Source: Bacteroidota bacterium (lineage in GTDB: Bacteria > Bacteroidota > Ignavibacteria > Tepidaquicellales > Tepidaquicellaceae). From it: 63,507 nt of DNA. Below the pieces are notes generated by a model, which worked only from the letters and a program-made list of their open reading frames with translations, was not told where the DNA came from and made no database searches. The DNA is taken from assembly GCA_018266875.1 (NCBI GenBank), contig JAFDZR010000019.1, positions 1 through 63,507 of the forward strand, read 5' to 3'. A program made the position numbers and the translations under genes. Shown here one piece after another: positions 25,628-34,745 of this stretch (position 1 is its first letter; every line of letters starts with the position of its first letter).

Positions 25628-28486
25628 TCATGTTATCTTTAAACACATTTCCACTGCTTCATCCAGATTCATATTTGTTCCGTCGTTCCTGCACTTTTCG
25701 AATTCATCTTCACCGAGATTATCTTTGATTATTTTTTTCTCTTCGTCCTTTAAAATCAGGGCTTTGCTGATGGCTTTGTATTTTACGTCCTTTGAAAGCG
25801 ATTCAAGAAATCCGAACAGTCTTATGGCACTTTCAAATTCATTTTTCTTAAAACATATCCTTCCGAATCCTGCTATAAGGTCGATCATAAAAAATTCGCC
25901 TCCCGGTTTTTCCCTTTCACTGAGATATTCCCTGTAAATCTCAACTGCCTGTTCATATCTTTCAGTTTCTGTGTATAAAACTCCGAGATGTATCCTGATC
26001 GGGAACAGATTCATATTATATCCCCAGTCTTTTGACATCTTATGAGCTTCCAGCAGAAGGTATTCAGCTTCGTCAAAGTTTTTATTTTCATAATACATCT
26101 TCAGAGCTGCAAGGTGAACCAGGTTGACCGAGATCAGATACCGGTCATCTATCCTTCTTGAGATCAAAAGACTTTCTTCAGAATATGCTGAAGCTTTTTT
26201 AATGTCGCCAGTTCTTCTTGAATGAGTTACGCTGAGACTGAGCAGCGCCTGCGCCTTGAGATGTTCGTTCTTTATCTCACGTGCAATTTCAAGAGCTTCC
26301 TCCTTAAGAGAAATTGATCTTTCAAAATCACCGAGATTACCGACGGGAAATGACAGATTGTAAAGAGAGTCAGCTTTGTTTTCTTTTGAATTGATCTCAT
26401 CGCTTAATGCAAGCGCTTCTTCATTATATTTAACCGCGCTGGTATTATCAAGCTCCGTGTAGAATTTCAGCGCCAGAATGTTCAGGGATTTTAAAATTCC
26501 TTCCTTGTCATCTATTTCACGGTAAAGTTCCAGCGCTTCGTTTGAAAATTTCTGGAGCTCTTCGAATTTACCGAGTTCATAACAGAATCTTGAAATTCTG
26601 TTGAGAAGATCTGCTCTGAGCTTACTGTCTTTTACAGGAACTGAATTCAGGATCTTCATCAATGATTCATAACCTTCCCGCAGATAACCTTTATTCAGCC
26701 AGAAATCAAAAACATTTACAGCCATTTTCACCGAATCGTCCGGGTCATTCACAGTCGCCCATTGAATATTGCTTCTTAAATTATCAATTTCCGTTTCCAT
26801 TACGTTAAGCCACTCGAGCTGTCCCATTCCCTTGTGTTTTGCAAAAGAAGACAGATCCATGAAATAACCGAGATGCTTCCGGAATTCCTCTGTTTTATCC
26901 CCGAGTTTTTCACGCGCATAGAATTTAATTGACTCAAGCATTCCGTATCTTCCTTTTCCGCTGACTTCTTTAAAATTGATAAGTGATTTATCATAAAGAC
27001 TTGTCATCAGATCAAGTACTTCATAAAGATCTATTTTATCGTCGCTGCATATCTCTTCAGCCGCTTCAAGCGTCCATCCGCCCATGAAGATTGATAATCT
27101 CTGGAGAAGCTCCTGTTCATTCCCGCTGAGAAGATCATAACTCCAGTCTATCATTGCCTTTAAAGTCTTCTGTCGGGGAAGAGCGGTAGAGCCGCCTCCG
27201 GTCAGTAATCTGAATCTGTCATCAAGACGGGCAAGGATTTTTTCAACTGATAGGACATTGATCCTTTTTGCCGCAAGTTCGATGGCAAGCGGAATTCCGT
27301 CAAGCTTTTTACAAAGTTCAGCAACGTCATAAATGTTTTCTTCTGATAAGCTGAAATTAGCATTAATGGACTTTGCAGTTTCCAGAAAGAAACTTACAGA
27401 TTCATATCCTGAAAGAGTTTCAAAAGATTCTTTTTTAATATTTTCAGGCATTGATAAAGGCGGAATTCTGTAAATGGACTCTCCGGGAATGTTGAATGAC
27501 ATTCTGCTGGTGGAAATTATCTTCAGCTTGGGACAGTAAGTCAGCAGTTCCTGAGAAAGCGAGCTGCATTTATCGAGAAGATGTTCACAGTTGTCAAAGA
27601 GCAGGAGTATATTTTTATCTTTTAAATATTCTTTAAGAGTTTCAAGTAAATCCTTGTCGGTTTCTTCCTTGATATTAAGGACAGTGGATATTTCCCTTAC
27701 AATAAGACCGGGATCGGTAACAGGAGAAAACTCTATAAGCCATACACCGTTGTCAAACTCATCAAGAATTTCAGATACAAGCTGTATTGCAAGCCTGGTC
27801 TTACCTGTACCGCCGGAACCGGTAAGAGATAGCATCCTTACTTTTGAAAAAAGTTCTTTGATCTCCTCTATTTCTTTTCTGCGACCTATGAACTTTGAGA
27901 CGGATGAAGGAAGATTGTTCTGTCTTGCATCAACGCTTTTAAGAGGCGGGAAGTCTTTGACAAGACCTTCTGATACTATCTGATAAATATGTTCGGGTAC
28001 GATGATGTCTTTAAGTTTCCTTACCCCGAAATCCTTGAATGAGATGTTGATATCATTAAAATCCCGAAGAGCGTCGTGCACTATCTGGGAAATGATTATC
28101 TGTCCGCCGTGAGCAATTGACATTATCCTCGAAGATCTGCTGAGCGTAACATAACCGGCGTAATCATCTTTTATAAATTCCGCTTCACCTGTATGAATAC
28201 CCATTCTTACTTTAATTTCGGATCCGTGCCAGTCATTGTTCAGCAGTCTCAGTTGTGAATTAACTGCAGCTTTGACAGCGTCACCCGGATTGCTGAATGC
28301 GCAGCAGAAGGCATCGCCGATGATTTTAAATACAAAACCTTCATTGGAGTCAATCACATCGTATAAGATCTCATGATGTTTTTCAAGTGAGGCCATGTAG
28401 GCGTCATGATTTTCCTGAGCGAGTCTGGTACTGCCCTGAATATCAGTAAAAAGAAAAGTGACCGTTCCTGACGGTATGTTGTCCAT
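25628..28486 (-). CDS. class III adenylate/guanylate cyclase fused to STAND ATPase and TPR domain
   Basis: A 952-residue signalling protein. Residues 1-190 are a class III cyclase: metal-binding D15 in FTDIQGST, K54 and D58 in FKIIGDAF, and R120 in TLSRSSRI. The usual transition-state Asn of that helix is Ser116, which raises doubt about full activity. A STAND/NB-ARC-like ATPase follows, with SLTGSGGTGKTRLA near residue 225, LLLFDNCEHL (Walker B) and GIPLAIELAAKRI. Residues about 600-930 are TPR repeats (LYREIDDKEGILKSLNILAL, ERYEQAVEIYREYL). Ligand binding to the TPRs would be expected to trigger ATPase oligomerisation and cyclase output (inference). It lies 31 bases upstream of the ABC exporter operon on the same strand. 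Confidence 0.88.
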   Translation of the reverse strand: MDNIPSGTVTFLFTDIQGSTRLAQENHDAYMASLEKHHEILYDVIDSNEGFVFKIIGDAFCCAFSNPGDAVKAAVNSQLRLLNNDWHGSEIKVRMGIHTGEAEFIKDDYAGYVTLSRSSRIMSIAHGGQIIISQIVHDALRDFNDINISFKDFGVRKLKDIIVPEHIYQIVSEGLVKDFPPLKSVDARQNNLPSSVSKFIGRRKEIEEIKELFSKVRMLSLTGSGGTGKTRLAIQLVSEILDEFDNGVWLIEFSPVTDPGLIVREISTVLNIKEETDKDLLETLKEYLKDKNILLLFDNCEHLLDKCSSLSQELLTYCPKLKIISTSRMSFNIPGESIYRIPPLSMPENIKKESFETLSGYESVSFFLETAKSINANFSLSEENIYDVAELCKKLDGIPLAIELAAKRINVLSVEKILARLDDRFRLLTGGGSTALPRQKTLKAMIDWSYDLLSGNEQELLQRLSIFMGGWTLEAAEEICSDDKIDLYEVLDLMTSLYDKSLINFKEVSGKGRYGMLESIKFYAREKLGDKTEEFRKHLGYFMDLSSFAKHKGMGQLEWLNVMETEIDNLRSNIQWATVNDPDDSVKMAVNVFDFWLNKGYLREGYESLMKILNSVPVKDSKLRADLLNRISRFCYELGKFEELQKFSNEALELYREIDDKEGILKSLNILALKFYTELDNTSAVKYNEEALALSDEINSKENKADSLYNLSFPVGNLGDFERSISLKEEALEIAREIKNEHLKAQALLSLSVTHSRRTGDIKKASAYSEESLLISRRIDDRYLISVNLVHLAALKMYYENKNFDEAEYLLLEAHKMSKDWGYNMNLFPIRIHLGVLYTETERYEQAVEIYREYLSEREKPGGEFFMIDLIAGFGRICFKKNEFESAIRLFGFLESLSKDVKYKAISKALILKDEEKKIIKDNLGEDEFEKCRNDGTNMNLDEAVEMCLKIT

Positions 28487-28839
28487 TTTTTAAAAAAGAT
28501 AATGTAATTTAAAAATTATACTGATTAAATACGAATTATAAAATTTGGTTCAGGTTAATAAAATCAGCATTTTCCAGATACTTTACCCGGAATTTTAGCT
28601 GAATTCATTTTCTGTAGGAATAAAATTGAGACTATAATAGTTCATATACCGTTTTCTGAAAAAAGACTGCGGATAATGCAAAAACGTGAAAAAATCGGGC
28701 ATTTTAAAGTTTAATAATAATTTAATTGCAAATAGAAATTAATAAACATATTTTTGAAATTAATATACTAACAGAATTGTATAACAACCTAACCCATAGA
28801 AATTCAAAAAATCACTCATAACTTAATTTCAAAAAAATT
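28487..28839. other. AT-rich divergent intergenic region
   Basis: This 353-base stretch separates two divergent genes and should hold both promoters. It is AT-rich, without a coding-like frame, tandem repeat or strong hairpin. No clear TTG/TAnnTTTG promoter pair could be placed on either strand. Confidence 0.5.
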
Positions 28840-30024
28840 ATGAAACACATTATTAATTTTATACTGGCTGTATCTCTGTTATTGAGTCTCAATTCTTTTT
28901 CTTATTCGAAAAGCGGCACAAAGAATAAAAGTAAAAAAGAAACAACTCAGGATGCAAGACTGGTAAACCCGTTATATGAACTCAGCGCAAGAAATCTTGT
29001 TGCCGGCGCAAGTCCATTAATAGATTATAATATTTATTATTTTGACCTTGTAATCTCTCACACTAATTTACCTGAGTCAGGTCCGTTCCAGTACGCAGCG
29101 GGACAGTTTACATTGACTTACAGCTGGCTCATCAGATTATTCGGGATTCCGACTTATGAGATAGTTGAGAATTCATCCGATTTCACAAATCCGGATGCGC
29201 TTCCCATAAACCCAACGGTAGTTGGCAACAAACTCATACTTGAGAGAAATCCTGATTTAAAACCGGGAGAAGGACCGATCATTGCTCCGGACGGAACAGG
29301 AACAAGAATTGTCAGAATGAAACTTACGACCCGCGTACCGGCATTTTTCAATATTCCGCTGAATCTTAAATGGGTGGATAGTCCGACTGATTCTGCGTCG
29401 ACGGAAGTATATGCCTTCATCGGTGATTCCGTAACAAATATTTCATCGGGAGGATCCCTGTTTATAGATTCAGGTAATGTATCCGCATTAAATCTTAAAG
29501 CCGCCATAAGCGGATTATATGATGCCGAGAACAACAGATTAAGAGCAAGAGACACTCTCAGAGTTTATCAGCACTCGGTTATTCCTCCTTATAACGTTGT
29601 TGATTCGTCATCTGCAATTATAGATACCCTGACATTCAGAGGCATCTTCAATTTTAAGAATGCAACTACAGGAATATATTATACTGTGGTAAAATATAAA
29701 AACGGACTCGAGACATGGAGCAGGCTCGGAGGAGACAGTCTGAAAAGAGGATCCCAGGTATCTTATGATTTTACAGATGACAGTACCAAAGCATTCGGAA
29801 ACAATCTTCAGAAAAAGGGAAACATTTACTGCATATACAACGGAGATGTTAACCAGAACGGAATTATCGATCTGGCTGATCTGACTCTGATTGACAACTC
29901 AATCAGAAATTTCATTTCGGGTTTCTCGGTCGAAGATGTAAACGGCGATAACTTTGTTGACCTGACTGATGCGCAGTTAACAGATAACCTGGCATTAAGT
30001 TTTATTTCGGTTATCAGACCCTGA
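28840..30024 (+). CDS. exported protein with C-terminal dockerin-like calcium repeats
   Basis: A 394-residue secreted protein with a signal peptide (MKHIINFILAVSLLLSLNSFSYS). The central 250 residues are beta-rich, with no recognised domain. They include QYAAGQFTLTYSW and GTGTRIVRMKLTTRVPAFF, reminiscent of cohesin-like or other beta-sandwich folds. The last 60 residues hold two calcium-loop repeats of type I dockerin kind: GDVNQNGIIDLADLTLIDN and EDVNGDNFVDLTDAQLTDN. There is no T9SS sorting domain, unlike the other large secreted proteins here, so export by Sec alone is likely. A strong hairpin terminator follows the stop. Confidence 0.75.
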   Translation: MKHIINFILAVSLLLSLNSFSYSKSGTKNKSKKETTQDARLVNPLYELSARNLVAGASPLIDYNIYYFDLVISHTNLPESGPFQYAAGQFTLTYSWLIRLFGIPTYEIVENSSDFTNPDALPINPTVVGNKLILERNPDLKPGEGPIIAPDGTGTRIVRMKLTTRVPAFFNIPLNLKWVDSPTDSASTEVYAFIGDSVTNISSGGSLFIDSGNVSALNLKAAISGLYDAENNRLRARDTLRVYQHSVIPPYNVVDSSSAIIDTLTFRGIFNFKNATTGIYYTVVKYKNGLETWSRLGGDSLKRGSQVSYDFTDDSTKAFGNNLQKKGNIYCIYNGDVNQNGIIDLADLTLIDNSIRNFISGFSVEDVNGDNFVDLTDAQLTDNLALSFISVIRP

Positions 30025-30057
30025 CAGATTCAAACTAAAAATTGTTACTTAAAATGT

Positions 30058-30087
30058 AAAAGCCGGAAGATAAATCTTCCGGCTTTT
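30058..30087. terminator. bidirectional intrinsic terminator
   Basis: A 13-bp perfect stem (30058-30070 with 30075-30087) around a TAAA loop. A T-run ends the right arm on the plus strand and another follows on the minus strand. It lies between convergent genes ending at 30024 and 30112, so it can stop transcription from both. Confidence 0.85.
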
Positions 30088-30111
30088 TCTGTTTATGATT
30101 TAAAACTGAGA

Positions 30112-31680
30112 TCAGCCGCTGCATTCAAAGTCAAGAATACTTAAGGTTTTATCGTAATAATCTTTTGCTCTTTCGGGTGAACTTCCGATACACACTACAC
30201 CGAGCTTACCGAATTCTGACAGCGCTCCTATCAGATGAAACACAACTCCTTCCTGTGATGCGCCGTCATACATCAATCCGTGGAACATTGCGATATCTAT
30301 AAGATCATTCGGAGTCAATCCTATGTATTTATCATTCTGAACATTATCCGAGGCAAAATAATATCTGGGATTTCCGCTGGCAGTTACATAAACTCCTTCT
30401 TCAGCATTGTAATGTCCGTAAGTAAGGAATTCTATCATCATGAACGGATGAGTTGTTCCGCCTTTGCGCAGATTGATCTCAATAGCATAATGTTTCCATT
30501 TTCCGTCCTGCTGCATTACTGATATAAAATCAACAGCAAATCTGCCGAGCACTCCTTTTTTCGAAAGATAGCCTGCAACGTTTTTTCCGATTTCGCCCAG
30601 TTCGGATGCATACTCTTTATCAGCGGGAAAGATCGCGCCGAGAAAGATCTGTCCGTCATCTCCGCCGAGCAGCTGATCATGAGTACTGTCGATCCTTATG
30701 TTATCGGAAGCTCCGATTACACACTGGACAGAAGGGGAAACTTTGATATCCCCCTCCAGGAATTCTTCAACGATACCTTCCATCTCTTCAAATTTTTCAA
30801 AGAATAATTCCCTGCTTACATCATGTGAAACCGGTCTGATATTTTCTGAAAGCGAATCAAGGATTGAAGCTTCAAGATTTTCATCAATCTTCAGTTCCGG
30901 ATATCTGTATATAGCGTTACCGTCTCCGCTGAATCCGTCATTCATTTTTACAACGGCTTTCCTGAGAGCCGGATCTTTTCTTTTGAGACGTGCAAGTGAC
31001 TTCGCAATGTCCACTTTTGTTTTCAGATCCTCATCTCCATCCGGCATGTGAATCCCGCACATTCTGAAAGTCTTCCGGGCTCCGGATTTTGAACCTTCAT
31101 AGAACATTGAAGGATCAGTTCCGAACAGCGGTATATCAAGCTTCACAGCAAGAGATTTTTCCAGCGGCGTTATATTGTAACATGTCAGGTGTGTGGAGGA
31201 TTTATCAGTAATAAGTTTCTTTATTCTGTCAATAAGTCTCGGCCGCTCAAGGATCTTCTGTGTAAGCGGCTTTCTGGAAAGATCATAACAGCTGAGCATT
31301 GACAGCCTCTGTCTGGCGTGATTTCCGGTGATACCCTGCAGCAGGTGCAGATAATAATCAATGATAACTTCGGACAGCGGCATGCTTGAAATGTATATTA
31401 CCCTGGTCTTCGGCATCCGCAGCAGCATGAGTAGGCAGAGCAGTCTTTCTTCATAATGGATAGATCCCTTTATTTTGGAAAGTATTTCCATGTCGAGCGT
31501 AAGCGAAGGTACTATAACTACGGTTTTCGGTGCGAATTTATCAGGAAAGATATTTTTATACTGATAAGCGAGTGTTTTCTGGATCTTTTCAAAAATGATC
31601 TGCTCTTCGGGAGTTCCAAGCTCAGGTCCTTTATCACTGTTTTCAAAGATCCTTCGGTTCAGATTAAAATCTGTATTCAT
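30112..31680 (-). CDS. ATP-grasp peptide ligase, PGM1-like
   Basis: A 522-residue ATP-grasp ligase of the PGM1-related type, named after the pheganomycin peptide ligase. ATP-grasp features are AVVKMNDGFSGDGNAIYRYP near residue 265 (the lysine and glycine-rich loop), the acceptor block VEEFLEGDIKVSPSVQCVIG, and FAVDFISVMQQDGKWKHYAIEINLRKGGTTHP, whose E and N bind Mg-ATP. The N-terminal third (KTVVIVPSLTLDMEILSKIKG) matches PGM1-like proteins too. These enzymes join a carboxylate to an amine. No precursor peptide, transporter or other biosynthesis gene adjoins it, so its substrate is open. It is convergent with the dockerin-like gene and has its own promoter region. Confidence 0.82.
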   Translation of the reverse strand: MNTDFNLNRRIFENSDKGPELGTPEEQIIFEKIQKTLAYQYKNIFPDKFAPKTVVIVPSLTLDMEILSKIKGSIHYEERLLCLLMLLRMPKTRVIYISSMPLSEVIIDYYLHLLQGITGNHARQRLSMLSCYDLSRKPLTQKILERPRLIDRIKKLITDKSSTHLTCYNITPLEKSLAVKLDIPLFGTDPSMFYEGSKSGARKTFRMCGIHMPDGDEDLKTKVDIAKSLARLKRKDPALRKAVVKMNDGFSGDGNAIYRYPELKIDENLEASILDSLSENIRPVSHDVSRELFFEKFEEMEGIVEEFLEGDIKVSPSVQCVIGASDNIRIDSTHDQLLGGDDGQIFLGAIFPADKEYASELGEIGKNVAGYLSKKGVLGRFAVDFISVMQQDGKWKHYAIEINLRKGGTTHPFMMIEFLTYGHYNAEEGVYVTASGNPRYYFASDNVQNDKYIGLTPNDLIDIAMFHGLMYDGASQEGVVFHLIGALSEFGKLGVVCIGSSPERAKDYYDKTLSILDFECSG

Positions 31681-31988
31681 TGAATTTTATTGTTAAATTT
31701 TATTTATGTATGTGTCTGACGAAAAAATTATTAATGCAAGATAACTAAGTTATATTTAATTTTGAAAACAAATCTTTGGTATTTTAATGTGTGTTTCTGT
31801 AAGATCCGACAGCAGTCTCTGATAAAATGAAAACCCAGGTTTTATTACCGCCCGGAAATTGCTATTCGCCTTTTAAAATATTGTCTTCACTTTAGGATTT
31901 AATTTGTAATAACTTACCTAAAATATTATTTTTATAGCCGTGAAATATTAAAATTTTTTGTCACATAAAAATACATACTGAATTTAAA
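31681..31988. other. divergent intergenic region
   Basis: 308 bases between two divergent genes, AT-rich and without a coding-like frame. Promoters for both flanking genes are expected. TTTTTTGTCACATAAAAATA just before 31989 could be part of one, but no clear TAnnTTTG element was found. Confidence 0.45.
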
Positions 31989-32525
31989 ATGAATATTGAA
32001 CAGCAAAAATATCCTGCCGGAAAATTCGTAAAACCTGAATCCGTTACACCGGAATTAATGAAACAGTATCTCATGGTTATTTCAGGATTTCCTTCCCGTA
32101 TCCGCAAAGAAGTTCAGGATCTGACAGAAGAACAGCTTGATACGCCTTACCGGGCTGAAGGCTGGACAATAAGGCAGGTTGTTAATCACTGCGCAGACAG
32201 TCATATGAATTCTCTAATGAGACTCAAGCTTGCTCTGACCGAAAATAATCCGGTTATAAAACCGTATTTTGAAGACAAGTGGGCTGAACTGCCAGACTCT
32301 AAAAATATGCCTGTCGAATCCGCTCTGAAAATGCTGGAAGGAATTCATGAACGATGGTCAGTGCTCATTAAAAATCTTTCCGCGGAACAGATGAAGCGGA
32401 CTTTTTTTCATCCTGAAAACAGAATTAAATTCCGGGTCGATGAAAACATCGGATTGTATGCATGGCACTGTGATCATCATCTGGCTCATATAACAAGATT
32501 GAAAAATGCCAGAGGATGGGATTGA
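31989..32525 (+). CDS. YfiT-like DinB-superfamily protein (putative bacillithiol S-transferase)
   Basis: A 178-residue four-helix protein of the YfiT branch of the DinB superfamily. It has the YfiT N-terminus (YPAGKFVKPESVTPELMKQY) and the metal-site histidines in GWTIRQVVNHCADSHMNS (about residue 67) and LYAWHCDHHLAHITRL (about residues 160-164). Bacillus YfiT is a metal protein, and related enzymes move thiols such as bacillithiol onto electrophiles, so a detoxification role is likely but unproven here. The ATG lies before the conserved first segment. The gene is single and preceded by about 300 non-coding bases. Confidence 0.88.
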   Translation: MNIEQQKYPAGKFVKPESVTPELMKQYLMVISGFPSRIRKEVQDLTEEQLDTPYRAEGWTIRQVVNHCADSHMNSLMRLKLALTENNPVIKPYFEDKWAELPDSKNMPVESALKMLEGIHERWSVLIKNLSAEQMKRTFFHPENRIKFRVDENIGLYAWHCDHHLAHITRLKNARGWD

Positions 32526-32666
32526 AAAATTTAATTTAATCAGCAACCGATTTTTGAAGAGTTATGCTTTATGATAAAATTTCAGATGATTGTCTTTCTG
32601 TCGGCAAAAACAAAATTGAAAGATAATAAATGATTAACAATTTCTATAAGTTTAAAAATTAATTAT

Positions 32667-33020
32667 ATGAAAGTTTACAGAATCCTTAAGACATACCGTA
32701 CAATATACAAAAACCTGATTTCGCTCAAGAAAGGAGATACAGTAAATCTTGGCGAAGAGGAAAAGGAAGAGAAATGGAAAGGATGGATATGGACGGAAAC
32801 AGCCGCTGAAAAAGGTTGGATCCCTCTTCAGATCCTGGAAATTGCAGAAGACGGAAAAACGGGAAGAATACTTGAGGATTATACCGCAAAGGAACTTGAT
32901 GCAGACGAAGGTGACTCTGTTCTTAAAATAAAAAGTCTTAACGGCTGGACCTGGTCAAGAAATATGAAGAACAATGATGAAGGCTGGATTCCTGATGAGA
33001 TCATCGGTAACCATATTTAA
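32667..33020 (+). CDS. cytoplasmic protein with two SH3-like repeats
   Basis: A 117-residue protein made of two SH3-like units. Unit one is VYRILKTYRTIYKNLISLKKGDTV...WKGWIWTETAAEKGWIPLQIL. Unit two is GRILEDYTAKELDADEGDSV...LNGWTWSRNMKNNDEGWIPDEII. Both end in GWIP, the typical variant-SH3 strand. There is no signal peptide. Such proteins are common in Bacteroidota and have no established function. The units differ enough that the duplication is old. Confidence 0.8.
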   Translation: MKVYRILKTYRTIYKNLISLKKGDTVNLGEEEKEEKWKGWIWTETAAEKGWIPLQILEIAEDGKTGRILEDYTAKELDADEGDSVLKIKSLNGWTWSRNMKNNDEGWIPDEIIGNHI

Positions 33021-33103
33021 AAGAAAAAATAAATATATTCCTTAATAACCATTCCCTGTTCACCGGTTAAATTCCACTGCATCTAAAACTTAAAATTTCT
33101 CCT

Positions 33104-33175
33104 GACGTAACGAATGACGTAACGAATGACGAAACGAATGACGAAACGAATGACGAAACGAATGACGTAACGAAC
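33104..33175. repeat. six copies of a 12-bp tandem repeat
   Basis: Six head-to-tail units of GACGTAACGAAT or GACGAAACGAAT occupy 33104-33175. Units 1, 2 and 6 have ACGTAAC, units 3-5 have ACGAAAC, and the last unit ends in C in place of T. The array lies between the SH3-like gene and a CPBP protease gene, 84 bases upstream of the latter's ATG. There are no spacers, so it is not a CRISPR array. Confidence 0.95.
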
Positions 33176-33259
33176 AAGTCACTGAAGCCAATAATAAAAA
33201 CATATTATTTTAGAATCTTACTTCAACATTAAAAACGAATTTTTATTACAAAGGAATTT

Positions 33260-33946
33260 ATGAAATTATCAAAAAGATCTGCCTCAGCCGTTTCAATAGC
33301 CGGTGTCATATTATACTGGTTATACACTTTTTACAGATCATCCGGTACGCGCCCTGACTTTCCTTCCGGTACAGAAGAACTGTTTTTATCAATTATAAAA
33401 AGCAAGATCATCATCATTGCAGCGGTATATCTGCTGCTGCGTCTTGAAGGTGAGGGATTCAGACAGATCGGTTTTAACGGCGAAAGATTTTTCAGACATT
33501 TAACTACCGGCATACTATTCGGACTCGCATCCTGGGTTCTGGTAAATGTCATAGTCATTCCAATACTTAATTCCGTAAATCCGGGAATTTCAAAAGACGG
33601 ATTGGATATGGCGGTATACATGAAGGATATTCGGACAGTATATCTCTGGATTCCGATTGTGATATTCGGAGCGTTTGCCGAAGAACTGTTAAGGATTTTT
33701 ATGCTGACAAGATTCGAGAACAGTTTTGGGAAAACCGGACTTTACATTGCTTTGATATTTACTTCTGTTACATTTGGGATAGGTCATTTGTATCAGGGTC
33801 CAAATGCTGCCATAGGCACAGGCCTAGGCGGTCTGATGTATGCGCTTGTTTATCTGAGGAAGCGCTCCGCAGTAGAGGCGTTTACAAGTCATGCTTTTTT
33901 TAATATCATTTCGGTTGCCGGGGGATTTCTTATGAACAATAATTAA
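33260..33946 (+). CDS. CPBP-family intramembrane metalloprotease-like protein
   Basis: A 228-residue polytopic membrane protein of the CPBP/Abi group. The presumed catalytic motifs are EELLR in AFAEELLRIFMLTRFE (about residue 137), the histidine of TFGIGHLYQG (about residue 173) and HAFFN near residue 213. The first motif is EExxR, one residue shorter than the usual EExxxR, which marks a divergent branch. CPBP proteins are related to Rce1 CAAX proteases. Targets are unknown here. Upstream lies the 12-bp repeat array. Confidence 0.83.
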   Translation: MKLSKRSASAVSIAGVILYWLYTFYRSSGTRPDFPSGTEELFLSIIKSKIIIIAAVYLLLRLEGEGFRQIGFNGERFFRHLTTGILFGLASWVLVNVIVIPILNSVNPGISKDGLDMAVYMKDIRTVYLWIPIVIFGAFAEELLRIFMLTRFENSFGKTGLYIALIFTSVTFGIGHLYQGPNAAIGTGLGGLMYALVYLRKRSAVEAFTSHAFFNIISVAGGFLMNNN

Positions 33947-34187
33947 ATGCTGATCAGAATTATATTTTAAATCCTTTTTTTAAACAGATGACTTTCGCAT
34001 TTTCCCGTAATCTTGTTTTTATTTTCGCAGTTACTTTTTTCTGACTGCACTGATTGATTCAAGCTGTTTGTTACAGACAGCAAAAATAAATTTTACGGAT
34101 TAATTTTGTAAAAACAATAAACTTAATTTCTTAAATTACTACTGGGTTTAATTTGAAAATAACAGAATATCTTGTATTGTCTGCAAA

Positions 34188-34742
34188 GTGGAAAAAGATA
34201 ACTACATAATTTTAACAGGCGCGATGGGCGCCGGCAAATCCACTGTTATCAGCAGATTAAAGGAAATGGGTTATTCATGTATAAACGAACCCGCGCGGGA
34301 GATACTTGCGGAACAGCGCCAGATAAACGGAAATGGTGTCCCTGAAAAGGACCCTAAACTTTTTACTGAATTAATGCTGTCGAGGATGATTTTTCAGTAT
34401 CAGCTTTTTTCAGAAAAAACCGGACCTGTATTTTTTGACAGGGGAATACCTGATATAACCGGTTATGCGGATATTTTTAATATTGAAAAAACGGTATTTG
34501 AAAATGCTTCGGACAAATTCAGATTCAATAAAAACGTTTTTATGTTCAGCGGATATAAAGAGATTTATGTGAATGATGAAGAAAGAAAAATGAGTTTTGA
34601 ACTTGCCGATAAGTTCGGCAGAGACATTGGAAAAATATATCAGGATTCCGGTTATAATATTCACGAAGTCCCGCTTGATAAAACAGATAAGAGAGCGGAT
34701 TTGATTCTGGAAATACTGAAATCAGAAAATAATTTATTCTGA
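34188..34742 (+). CDS. P-loop ATPase/kinase (AAA_28-like)
   Basis: A 184-residue P-loop protein with Walker A TGAMGAGKST at residues about 10-19, then YSCINEPAREILAEQ and the Walker B-like PVFFDRGIPDITGYA near residue 83. This layout matches AAA_28-type predicted ATPases, which resemble nucleotide or small-molecule kinases. The start is a GTG at 34188. No ATG is available before the P-loop. It is followed after 3 bases by the gamma-glutamylcyclotransferase-like gene, so both form an operon. The substrate is unknown. Confidence 0.82.
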   Translation: MEKDNYIILTGAMGAGKSTVISRLKEMGYSCINEPAREILAEQRQINGNGVPEKDPKLFTELMLSRMIFQYQLFSEKTGPVFFDRGIPDITGYADIFNIEKTVFENASDKFRFNKNVFMFSGYKEIYVNDEERKMSFELADKFGRDIGKIYQDSGYNIHEVPLDKTDKRADLILEILKSENNLF

Positions 34743-34745
34743 AAA

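Noticed and set aside
28840..30024. Cellulosome component
   Set aside because: The dockerin-like repeats alone do not prove it. No cohesin, scaffoldin or glycoside hydrolase is in the window.
33104..33175. CRISPR-like array
   Set aside because: The units are only 12 bp and directly contiguous, with no spacers and no cas genes nearby.
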